Assembly (NCBI GenBank): GCA_028873815.1
Contig: JAPPNN010000050.1
Coordinates: 42,074 to 106,073, forward strand
Direction of reading: 5' to 3'
Length of the DNA: 64,000 nt
Source: Gemmatimonadota bacterium
Lineage (GTDB): Bacteria > Gemmatimonadota > Gemmatimonadetes > Longimicrobiales > Gaopeijiaceae
Below are positions 57,695-64,000 of this stretch, one piece after another. Below the pieces are notes generated by a model, which made no database searches, had not been told where the DNA came from, and saw nothing but the letters and a program-made list of their open reading frames with translations. Each line of letters opens with the position of its first letter. The stretch's first letter is position 1. The position numbers and the translations under genes were made by a program.

Positions 57695-58104
57695 CTGGGT
57701 CGATCCTCCTTTCGGTAAACGAAGCGCAATCCCGACCAGTCCCGGTCGATTGCGCAGATCTTGTTGTCCACCAGGCCGCCCGCGAGACCTGCGCGCCGCA
57801 CGTCCGACTCGCGGATGTCGCTTGCCAGTCTGCCGGCGAGTTTCGGCCAGGCAAGCCAGAGCCCGCCGTTCCAGTTCAACTGGCGGCTGAAGCGCTCGAC
57901 GGTTCCCGCAAGCGCCGCAAGCGCCGGCAGGAAGACCACGATCACGTCGTAGCGACGTGGTCCGGCAAAGCCCTGGTCGACGGTCACCGAGCCCGGAAGA
58001 TCGAGTGCCGTCGCAAAGTCGTCCGGACCACCCGCCCATCCGACGCGGCTTCCTTCGCCGATCCCCAGCTTTCGCGCAAGCGGGGTTCCCGAGTATCCCG
58101 CCAT
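57691..58104 (-). CDS. DUF3052 family protein
   Basis: This 137-aa cytoplasmic protein of the uncharacterised DUF3052 family starts at an ATG preceded by GGAGG. Characteristic stretches are AGYSGTPLARKLGIGEGSRV, DVIVVFLPALAAL, GLWLAWPKLAG and GLVDNKICAIDRDWSGLRFV. The family often encodes an alpha/beta fold without known catalytic residues. It overlaps the leucine-dehydrogenase-like gene by four bases. Function is unknown. Confidence 0.9.
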   Translation of the reverse strand: MAGYSGTPLARKLGIGEGSRVGWAGGPDDFATALDLPGSVTVDQGFAGPRRYDVIVVFLPALAALAGTVERFSRQLNWNGGLWLAWPKLAGRLASDIRESDVRRAGLAGGLVDNKICAIDRDWSGLRFVYRKEDRPR

Positions 58105-58197
58105 CAGATCCTCCATGAATGTAGAAGGGAGCGATACAGTAAGTTGGAAGACCACCAACTGCGGAGAGGTTCCCGCCCCACCGAGAGGCTACCGCCA

Positions 58198-58974
58198 ATG
58201 GAATGGATTGCCAATCCGGAAGCCTGGGTTGCCCTGGCCACCCTGGCAGTGCTGGAGATCGTTCTCGGGATCGACAACATCATCTTCATATCGATCCTGG
58301 CCGACAAACTGCCGAAGGAGCAGCAGGCGAGCGCCCGGCGTCTCGGCCTGTTGCTGGCGATGATCAGCCGGCTCGCGCTGCTGGGCACGATCAACATGAT
58401 CATGCGGCTCACGGCGCCCCTCTTCAGCTTCGTGGGGCACGCCTTCTCGGGACGCGACCTGATCCTGATCGTCGGAGGGCTGTTCCTGCTGACCAAGGCC
58501 ACCCGCGAGATCCACCACCGTCTCGAGGGGGACGAGGAACACGGCGGAAAGGCACGCGCCGCGAGCTACGGCGCCATCCTCGTCCAGATCGCCATCATGG
58601 ACATGGTCTTCTCCCTCGACTCGGTGATCACGGCCGTGGGCCTCGCGGAGGACTTCGCGGTGATGGCCATCGCCATCATCCTCGCCGTCACCGTGATGCT
58701 GCTCGCCGCGAATGCGGTGTCCCGATTCGTCAACGATCACCCGACCGTGAAGATGCTGGCCCTTAGCTTCCTTCTCCTGCTCGGCATGACGCTGGTGGCC
58801 GAGGGGTTCGGACAGCACATCCCGAAGGGGTACATCTACTTCGCGATGGGCTTCTCGATCTTCGTGGAGGGGCTGAACCTGCGGGCCAGGGCCGGACGAC
58901 GGCCGGTGGAGCTGCGGCAACCGCCGCGGAAACCGGCGCCGCAGGCCGATCCGCCCGCGACCGGAGCCGCCTGA
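58198..58974 (+). CDS. TerC-family integral membrane protein
   Basis: This 258-aa protein has about seven transmembrane helices. The TerC signatures are LEIVLGIDNIIFISILADKL, DLILIVGGLFLLTKATREIH, and MDMVFSLDSVITAVGLAED with the two acidic, membrane-embedded Asp clusters (GIDN and SLDS). The tail is Arg/Pro-rich. Relatives are implicated in metal-ion (for example Mn) efflux and metalation of exported enzymes; the substrate here is inferred only. It is transcribed divergently from the DUF3052 gene and ends one base before tRNA-Arg on the opposite strand. Confidence 0.93.
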   Translation: MEWIANPEAWVALATLAVLEIVLGIDNIIFISILADKLPKEQQASARRLGLLLAMISRLALLGTINMIMRLTAPLFSFVGHAFSGRDLILIVGGLFLLTKATREIHHRLEGDEEHGGKARAASYGAILVQIAIMDMVFSLDSVITAVGLAEDFAVMAIAIILAVTVMLLAANAVSRFVNDHPTVKMLALSFLLLLGMTLVAEGFGQHIPKGYIYFAMGFSIFVEGLNLRARAGRRPVELRQPPRKPAPQADPPATGAA

Positions 58975-58975
58975 G

Positions 58976-59049
<74 letters not shown>

Positions 59050-59101
59050 AAGGAGCAGTAATGTTCCGGGACGGCCGATCCGGGGTCAAGGGGAATGATC
59101 C

Positions 59102-59485
<384 letters not shown>

Positions 59486-59496
59486 GGACCTGAATG

Positions 59497-59502
59497 ATGA
59501 TA
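59497..59502 (-). promoter_or_regulatory. Possible -10 box for rnpB
   Basis: TATCAT lies about ten bases upstream of the RNase P RNA 5' end on the minus strand, the expected place for a -10 hexamer. A matching -35 is not evident. Confidence 0.35.
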
Positions 59503-59603
59503 GCGTCCGCACGAGGCCGGCCATACCCCGCGCCAGGGATGAGGTTGACGTATTGGGAGACCTGCTGTCGTCTAACTCAAGTCCCTGCAACGGAACAAAT
59601 GTC

Positions 59604-59632
59604 TTGCGGGATCACAGGAAACATGCGATTAT
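59604..59632 (+). promoter_or_regulatory. Possible sigma-70-type promoter for the histidine phosphatase
   Basis: TTGCGG and GATTAT are separated by exactly 17 bases and would start transcription about 50 bases upstream of the chosen ATG at 59689. The match to consensus is partial. Confidence 0.4.
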
Positions 59633-59688
59633 GGGTCCGTGACGTTTCCCGAGTCCATACCCTTCCAACCTGGGAACCCCAGCTAGGA

Positions 59689-60321
59689 ATGACCCGGAAC
59701 CGCTTCGCGAAGACTTCGAGAGCCTTGTGCCGGCTTCTCGCGACAGCTGCCCTCGGATCGTCCCCATACGCCGCGTTCGCGGCATCCGCCGCCCGGGCAC
59801 AACTGCCTTCGGCCACCCACAACGACAACGACGAAGCCGTGGTCGTCTACCTGGTGCGCCACGCGGAGCGCGCCGAGAACGGTACCGACGATCCACCGCT
59901 TGCGCTTGCCGGCCAGATCCGCGTCCAGCAGCTCCTGGGGATGCTCGCCGACGTCGACCTGACCCACGTGCACACGACCGACTTCAAGCGTACGCGGGAC
60001 ACGGCCCGTCCCTTTGCCGAGCGGGCCGGGGTGGAGTTCACGATGTACGACCCGCGCGAGCTGGAGGCGCTGGCAGGCGAGATCGCGGCAACTCCCGGCC
60101 GGCATCTCGTCGCCGGCCACAGCAACACGACGCCACAACTGGTGGCGGCCCTGGGAGGCGACCCGTCGGATCCGATCGACGAATTCGAATACGACAGGCT
60201 CTACATTCTGGTGATTCAGCCCGACAGGCCGGCCATGACGACCCTGCTGCGCTTCGGGGAACCGTACGTCGAAGGCCAGGACTTCGGCCTGCGGGCCGGA
60301 TCCACCGCGCTCAGAAACTGA
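59689..60321 (+). CDS. Exported histidine phosphatase-superfamily protein
   Basis: This ~210-aa protein starts at an ATG chosen because it gives a signal peptide (CRLLATAALGSSPYAAFAAS...). The catalytic RHAE is in VYLVRHAERAENG, with the later HTTDFKRTRDTA and the second catalytic His in VAGHSNTTPQLV, the phosphoglycerate-mutase/SixA-like layout. It is predicted to be periplasmic. The substrate is unknown. Its 3' end overlaps the oppositely oriented DUF481 gene by 11 bases. Confidence 0.87.
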   Translation: MTRNRFAKTSRALCRLLATAALGSSPYAAFAASAARAQLPSATHNDNDEAVVVYLVRHAERAENGTDDPPLALAGQIRVQQLLGMLADVDLTHVHTTDFKRTRDTARPFAERAGVEFTMYDPRELEALAGEIAATPGRHLVAGHSNTTPQLVAALGGDPSDPIDEFEYDRLYILVIQPDRPAMTTLLRFGEPYVEGQDFGLRAGSTALRN

Positions 60322-61195
60322 CCACGAGAGCGACGGTAACGACCTGATCCAGTTCCTTGCGGGGAACGAGCACCTCGCCCGCGGGCTCGCCCAGGGGCGA
60401 CGACAGCGGGATGCTCGCGAGAGCGGGACGATTGTCGAAGGTCGCACGTAAGGACGTCTTCAGGGCCAGGTGCTCGTTCATGGCGACGCTCAGCGAGTTG
60501 GTCCAGTCGGCGCGCACGTCGCGAGTGTCGTCGCCGTTTCCGTCGAGCACGAGATCGCTTCGCCAGTCCGAGTTTTCCGTCACCTGAAGCCGCCACTCGC
60601 ACGAAATCCGTGCTCCCAGGAAGCGGCTGCTCCACTCCGGATCGGCGATGACATCCTGCTGGACCGTATGGGTAAGGCCATAGGCGGTGCGCAGGCTCCG
60701 TCCTTCCGATTCGGTCCAGCGGGTGGAGACCCCCAGGACGTTGACCAGCCGGTTCCGGACGCCGGCGAAGGTGTTGCGCGTCCAGCCCGACTGTACGAAA
60801 AACGCCGTCCTTTCGGACACCCTGCGGTCGAATCGCATCCTGGCGTAGTAGTTCTCCACCGACGTCATGGTGCTGGATTGCTCGTCGATGCGGTAATCCG
60901 TCGACGTTCCCACTGCGGCGCGCGTCAGCCGGGTGGTGCGGGTCCGAATCCCCCCGGCTTCGATCTTCACGTCGCTTCGTTCCCAAGAGCGCGTCAACGT
61001 GCTCCCGATTCCCAGCGTCGACGCCACGGCGTTGCCCCCGGTGCGCACGAAGCTGAGTTCACTCGAGTTCGTCCAGCGGTTCTCGGTCTGAAGCGCGCCG
61101 GCCGTGGAGAACGTCGCCAGCAGGAGACACGCTGCCGCTGCGAAAGCCGGAGCGTGACTCGGGGCCGCCGGCCACAATTTCGTTGCTGTCTTCAC
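60311..61195 (-). CDS. DUF481-type outer-membrane beta-barrel protein
   Basis: This 294-aa protein has a signal peptide (APAFAAAACLLLATFSTAGA). The mature part is made of alternating amphipathic beta-strands with aromatic/Thr-rich repeats (ELSFVRTGGNAVASTLGIGS and FLGARISCEWRLQVTENSDW) and ends in Phe, as outer-membrane barrels do. This matches DUF481 ('salt-induced outer membrane protein'-like). It sits 12 bases downstream of the rhodanese lipoprotein gene on the same strand. Confidence 0.82.
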   Translation of the reverse strand: MKTATKLWPAAPSHAPAFAAAACLLLATFSTAGALQTENRWTNSSELSFVRTGGNAVASTLGIGSTLTRSWERSDVKIEAGGIRTRTTRLTRAAVGTSTDYRIDEQSSTMTSVENYYARMRFDRRVSERTAFFVQSGWTRNTFAGVRNRLVNVLGVSTRWTESEGRSLRTAYGLTHTVQQDVIADPEWSSRFLGARISCEWRLQVTENSDWRSDLVLDGNGDDTRDVRADWTNSLSVAMNEHLALKTSLRATFDNRPALASIPLSSPLGEPAGEVLVPRKELDQVVTVALVVSF

Positions 61196-61207
61196 GCGGC
61201 GGGTCCC

Positions 61208-61759
61208 CTACCAGACGGTCACGTATCCGTCCGCTGCGAGGTTCCAGCGCCGGCCGTAGACGTGGAGTCGCCTGGTCGGCATCCCTTCGGACGACAGCAT
61301 TCCCCCGGCGTGGGTCCACGCCAGGACACTGCCTTCCAGGTTCATCATGTCGACGCCGCGTGCGCGCATCCTGCGGGCGTAGGCCGAACTGCGGGCGCCG
61401 ATCGTGCAGTACGCGACGAGCGTGCGGCCGCTTCGCCCGAATTCGTCCAGCCGGTCCTCGAACTCCTCCGCGGTGATCGCCTCCGGCAGCGTGGACACGG
61501 CCCTTTCCGCGTCGCTCCGCACGTCCACGAGCACGATGTCCCCGGAGGGAAGCGCCCCTCTGAGCGACTCCGCGGAGATCGTCGGGATGTCGGGGTAGTC
61601 GGCCTTCAGTGCATCTACCATCCGCAGCACCGCCGCGTACCGGTCCGCCTCCGTGGCCCGCGACTGGGCGTGGGCGTCGGTGACGGGCGGGAAGCAGGCC
61701 GCCAGGGCAGCCAGCGCGACCCAATGTCGCTTTGGCATCCGGGCGGGGGCACTAGGCAT
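61208..61759 (-). CDS. Exported rhodanese-like lipoprotein
   Basis: This 183-aa protein (or 176 from an internal ATG) has a signal sequence with a plausible lipobox (ALAALAACF, Cys22). The single rhodanese domain has LVDVRSDAER and the active Cys118 in VAYCTIGARS, followed by LEGSVLAW. It could transfer or handle sulfane sulfur outside the inner membrane. Its 5' end overlaps the stop of the MBL-rhodanese gene by eight bases, pointing to a shared role in sulfur metabolism. Confidence 0.83.
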   Translation of the reverse strand: MPSAPARMPKRHWVALAALAACFPPVTDAHAQSRATEADRYAAVLRMVDALKADYPDIPTISAESLRGALPSGDIVLVDVRSDAERAVSTLPEAITAEEFEDRLDEFGRSGRTLVAYCTIGARSSAYARRMRARGVDMMNLEGSVLAWTHAGGMLSSEGMPTRRLHVYGRRWNLAADGYVTVW

Positions 61760-63167
61760 GCCGATACGCCGGCGTGAAGATGTCGTTCACGGCCGCGACG
61801 CGAAAACCCTCTCGTTCAAGCAGTGACGCGGCCGCTGACGCGCGGGCGCCGCTGAGACAATGGACAACCAGTTCGCCGTCGCGGGGAAGTTCCTCGAGTC
61901 TTGCCGCGAGGCGCGTATGGGCAATGTTCGTCGCCCCGTCGATGCACGACCGTGCAAACTCGGTGGCGCGCCGCACGTCCAGCACGTGCACATGGGCATC
62001 GGGGCGGCGGCGTTCGACCTCCCCGAAATCGATAACCTCGATGCTTGCGAGGCGGGCGCCGTTGGCACGGCACGCATCCAGTTCCGCGGGCGGCGTCCAG
62101 CTCACCACCTGGTCGAGGCCTATCCTGACCAGGTCACGCACCGCTTCCTCGACCTGCGCCTCCTCGCAGACCAGGGCGATCCGCGACGCCGGGTCGATGT
62201 AGCAGCCCGCGATCGTGGGGAAGGACTTGTTCAGGGGTGCGTAGATGGAACCCGGGATGTGGGCCTCGTAATAGCCCAACCGGTCTGCGCGGGTGTCGAG
62301 GACGACAGATCCCGGGTCGGCCGCCAGGGACAGGAGTTCGGCGCCCGTCCGCCGGCGGGGCTGGGGCAGAGGGCCGAGGAGCGCGGGACCGCGCCGGTTC
62401 TCGACCTTCATGCGGCCGAAGTAGAGGGGGGGCTCGGGCTGGCCGTCGAGGATGTACGAAACGAAAGCGTCCTCGCCGCCGCGAACGGCCGCCAGCGCGG
62501 GGCTGAAACGCTTTTCATACCCGGCGGTGGTGTCCGGGACCGCGCCGAGAGCCTTGCCGCAGGCACTGCCGGCACCGTGCCCGGGCCAGATGCGCAGGTA
62601 GTCCGGCAGTTCGAAGACTTCGACCGCCGAGCCGTAGAGGCGGCGCGCCGAGGGCTCCATCTCGCCCGCGTGTCCCGCGGCGGATTCGAGGAGGTCGGGA
62701 CGGCCGAGATCGCCAACGAAGATGAAGTCGCCCGATACCATGCCCATGGGCTCGGAGGCGCCGCTCCCCAGGTCGGTGATCATGAAGCTGATGTGCTCGG
62801 GCGTGTGGCCGGGGGTGTGCACGGCCCGGATTTCGATCCCGCCCACGCTGAAGCTGTCCCCGTCGCGCAGCAGGGTGACCCGGTCGCGACCCTCGGCCCA
62901 TTCGTACTCCCAGTCCGGTGCGCCCTCTGCCGAGAGGTAGGCGCGGCACCCCCGGCGCTCCGTGAATTCGAGGCACCCCGACAGGAAATCGGCGTGTATG
63001 TGGGTTTCGGTGACGGCCGTGATCCGCAGCCCCTCCCGCCGTGCGATCGCCACATAGCGGTCGATGTCGCGCTGCGGGTCGATCACGACGGCCTCGCGCG
63101 AGCGCTGGCACCCCACAAGGTAGGCGTGCTGCGCCAGCTTGTCGTCGACGATCTGTCTGAAGAACAT
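61752..63167 (-). CDS. Metallo-beta-lactamase/double-rhodanese protein (persulfide dioxygenase-type)
   Basis: This 471-aa cytoplasmic protein has an N-terminal metallo-beta-lactamase domain with ETHIHADFLSG (H56, H58, D60), HTPGHTPEH and GDLGRPDLL, as in ETHE1/CstB-type persulfide dioxygenases that oxidise glutathione or CoA persulfide. Two rhodanese domains follow. The first lacks a normal Cys loop (IALVCEEAQ, no CxxxxxR). The second has VVHCLSGARAS with a good active Cys. The combination suggests sulfide/persulfide detoxification together with the adjacent rhodanese lipoprotein. Confidence 0.88.
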   Translation of the reverse strand: MFFRQIVDDKLAQHAYLVGCQRSREAVVIDPQRDIDRYVAIARREGLRITAVTETHIHADFLSGCLEFTERRGCRAYLSAEGAPDWEYEWAEGRDRVTLLRDGDSFSVGGIEIRAVHTPGHTPEHISFMITDLGSGASEPMGMVSGDFIFVGDLGRPDLLESAAGHAGEMEPSARRLYGSAVEVFELPDYLRIWPGHGAGSACGKALGAVPDTTAGYEKRFSPALAAVRGGEDAFVSYILDGQPEPPLYFGRMKVENRRGPALLGPLPQPRRRTGAELLSLAADPGSVVLDTRADRLGYYEAHIPGSIYAPLNKSFPTIAGCYIDPASRIALVCEEAQVEEAVRDLVRIGLDQVVSWTPPAELDACRANGARLASIEVIDFGEVERRRPDAHVHVLDVRRATEFARSCIDGATNIAHTRLAARLEELPRDGELVVHCLSGARASAAASLLEREGFRVAAVNDIFTPAYRHA

Positions 63168-63278
63168 GTGTTTCCTAACGGACTCGTGGTCCTGCCTGTC
63201 GTAGACCCGGAACGTGGAAGCTACAGCGCGTTCCCGGAAGATGCAGTATGGAGCCCTTCAACATAGGAAGAAAACACG

Positions 63279-63839
63279 ATGAATACGGTACGTTGCAACA
63301 TCAGGACCACCACCGTCGCGGCATTCGTACTGGCCGCAACCATTGCGGTGACCGCACACGACGTCGAGGGCCAGCGGCGAGGGAATACGGGGATGCGTGC
63401 CGGAAGCACCGGACTGTCACCCGTCGAAAACGCGCTGCGGCGCGCGGACGCGCTCGAGCTGACCGCGGATCAGATAACCCGGCTGGAAGCGCTTCGGGTC
63501 GACGTGCTGGAGGAGAGAACCGCCAACGCCGCCAAGCTCATGGAAATGGCCTCGGAAGTCCGCGCCGGGATCGTAGAGCGCGGTGCCATCCGGGAGGAAA
63601 TGGCGGCGCTTCGGGAGGCGGGTGCGACGACCCGCGAGAACCTCCGCGACCAGCTCGGCGAGATCCTCACAAGCGACCAGCAGGAGGAGCTCCGGCGGGC
63701 AGCCAGACGGGCGGCGTGGCAGAACCGGCGCGGAACGATTCCGCGCGTCGACCGGCGCCGCGGTTCGTGGCGCGGGCGCGGTTTCGACCGGGGCCGCAGG
63801 GGTGCATGGGCGCCGAGGCGCGATCGCCCGGGACGCTGA
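63279..63839 (+). CDS. Periplasmic Spy/CpxP-like LTXXQ protein
   Basis: This 186-aa protein has a signal peptide (TTTVAAFVLAATIAVTAHDVEG). A helical region contains two LTxxQ motifs (LELTADQITRLEAL and ILTSDQQEEL), characteristic of Spy/CpxP-type periplasmic chaperones or metal-resistance proteins. The C-terminal 45 residues are Arg/Gly/Trp-rich and highly basic. It is divergent from the MBL-rhodanese gene. A role in envelope stress or metal handling is inferred. Confidence 0.75.
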   Translation: MNTVRCNIRTTTVAAFVLAATIAVTAHDVEGQRRGNTGMRAGSTGLSPVENALRRADALELTADQITRLEALRVDVLEERTANAAKLMEMASEVRAGIVERGAIREEMAALREAGATTRENLRDQLGEILTSDQQEELRRAARRAAWQNRRGTIPRVDRRRGSWRGRGFDRGRRGAWAPRRDRPGR

Positions 63840-63945
63840 GCAACCGGACGGATTTCCGCCTGGCGACCGTGATCGGACGGGACGGGCGACCGCGATGCGC
63901 AGGGACAAGACACCCCGAGTTGTGGTATATTGATCGTCCTCCCGC

Positions 63946-64000
63946 GCCCTGCTAGCTCAACTGGTAGAGCATCCGACTCTTAATCGGCAGGTTCGGGGTT
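63946..64000 (+). tRNA. tRNA-Lys (anticodon CTT), cut by the window end
   Basis: GCCCTGC (acceptor), TAGCTCAACTGGTAGAGC (D arm) and CCGA-CTCTTAA-TCGG (anticodon stem-loop, CTT reading AAG Lys) are visible. The T arm has begun (CGGGGTT) when the window ends. A TATATT at 63926-63931 could be its -10 box. Confidence 0.9.

Noticed and set aside
58112..58133. ATGTA...TACAG between DUF3052 and terC as a third copy of the ATGTA-N10-TACAT dyad
   Set aside because: The spacing is 11 rather than 10, the last arm base is wrong and the internal ACT/AGT bases are missing.

Overview
The window is GC-rich chromosomal DNA from a diderm (Gram-negative type) bacterium. It encodes TamA/TamB outer-membrane assembly factors, Lgt with several lipobox lipoproteins, a DUF481 barrel, and TonB C-terminal and plug-like proteins. 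GTG and TTG starts are frequent, and start/stop overlaps of four bases are common. The mix of a leucine-rich-repeat lipoprotein, a carboxypeptidase-regulatory/plug protein, the yebC-ruvC-ruvA-ruvB-queA-tgt order and a very compact housekeeping core fits a Gemmatimonadota-like lineage. That assignment is inference from gene content, not from a marker search. No phage, transposon, integron or CRISPR array was seen.

Layout. 1-3627 (+): the end of a DUF1343/NamZ-type muramidase, then a large lipoprotein that joins leucine-rich repeats to a metzincin-like protease. 3706-15670 (-): tamA-tamB-uvrA, then a ybjN-like/pspA/D-amino-acid-transaminase trio; this block concerns the envelope and DNA repair. 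15797-31088 (-): nineteen genes with almost no gaps: yebC, ruvCAB, queA, tgt, yajC, def, fmt, thiE, thiS, thiG, rsmB, a PASTA protein, a TlpA-type thioredoxin, a YbbR protein, tsaD, lgt and a metallophosphoesterase. They link Holliday-junction repair, tRNA and rRNA modification, translation initiation/deformylation, thiamin thiazole synthesis and envelope maturation.

31336-32694 (+) is a secreted protein with carboxypeptidase-regulatory domains and a TonB-plug-like end. 32777-45114 (-) holds an EF-G2-like GTPase, a rhomboid protease, Ddl, a cystathionine beta-synthase-type enzyme, a TonB-C lipoprotein, MutS, a copper P-type ATPase and the DNA polymerase III delta subunit. 45175-46775 (-) is an ECF sigma factor and a zinc-finger anti-sigma factor separated by a 359-base gap. 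46962-50169 (-) is a Nudix hydrolase and an M16 protease pair. A PLP aminotransferase (50342-51463, +) faces a minus-strand group: an SRAP-domain DNA-crosslink protein, an aspartoacylase-like deacylase, a GCS2 amidoligase fused to CBS domains, an iodotyrosine-deiodinase-like nitroreductase, a secreted unknown, a Glu/Leu-type dehydrogenase and a DUF3052 protein.

58198-64000 holds a TerC-like membrane protein, tRNA-Arg(CCG), the RNase P RNA gene, a secreted histidine phosphatase, a DUF481 barrel, a rhodanese lipoprotein, a metallo-beta-lactamase/double-rhodanese protein, a Spy/LTXXQ-like periplasmic protein, and the start of tRNA-Lys(CTT) at the window edge.

The observations most worth following are a 20-base AT-rich dyad found at two distant sites, the amidoligase-CBS/deacylase gene pair, the LRR-metzincin lipoprotein, the split sigma/anti-sigma locus with an ECF-like promoter in the gap, and several housekeeping proteins with altered key residues (EF-G2, rhomboid) or an unclear start (MutS).
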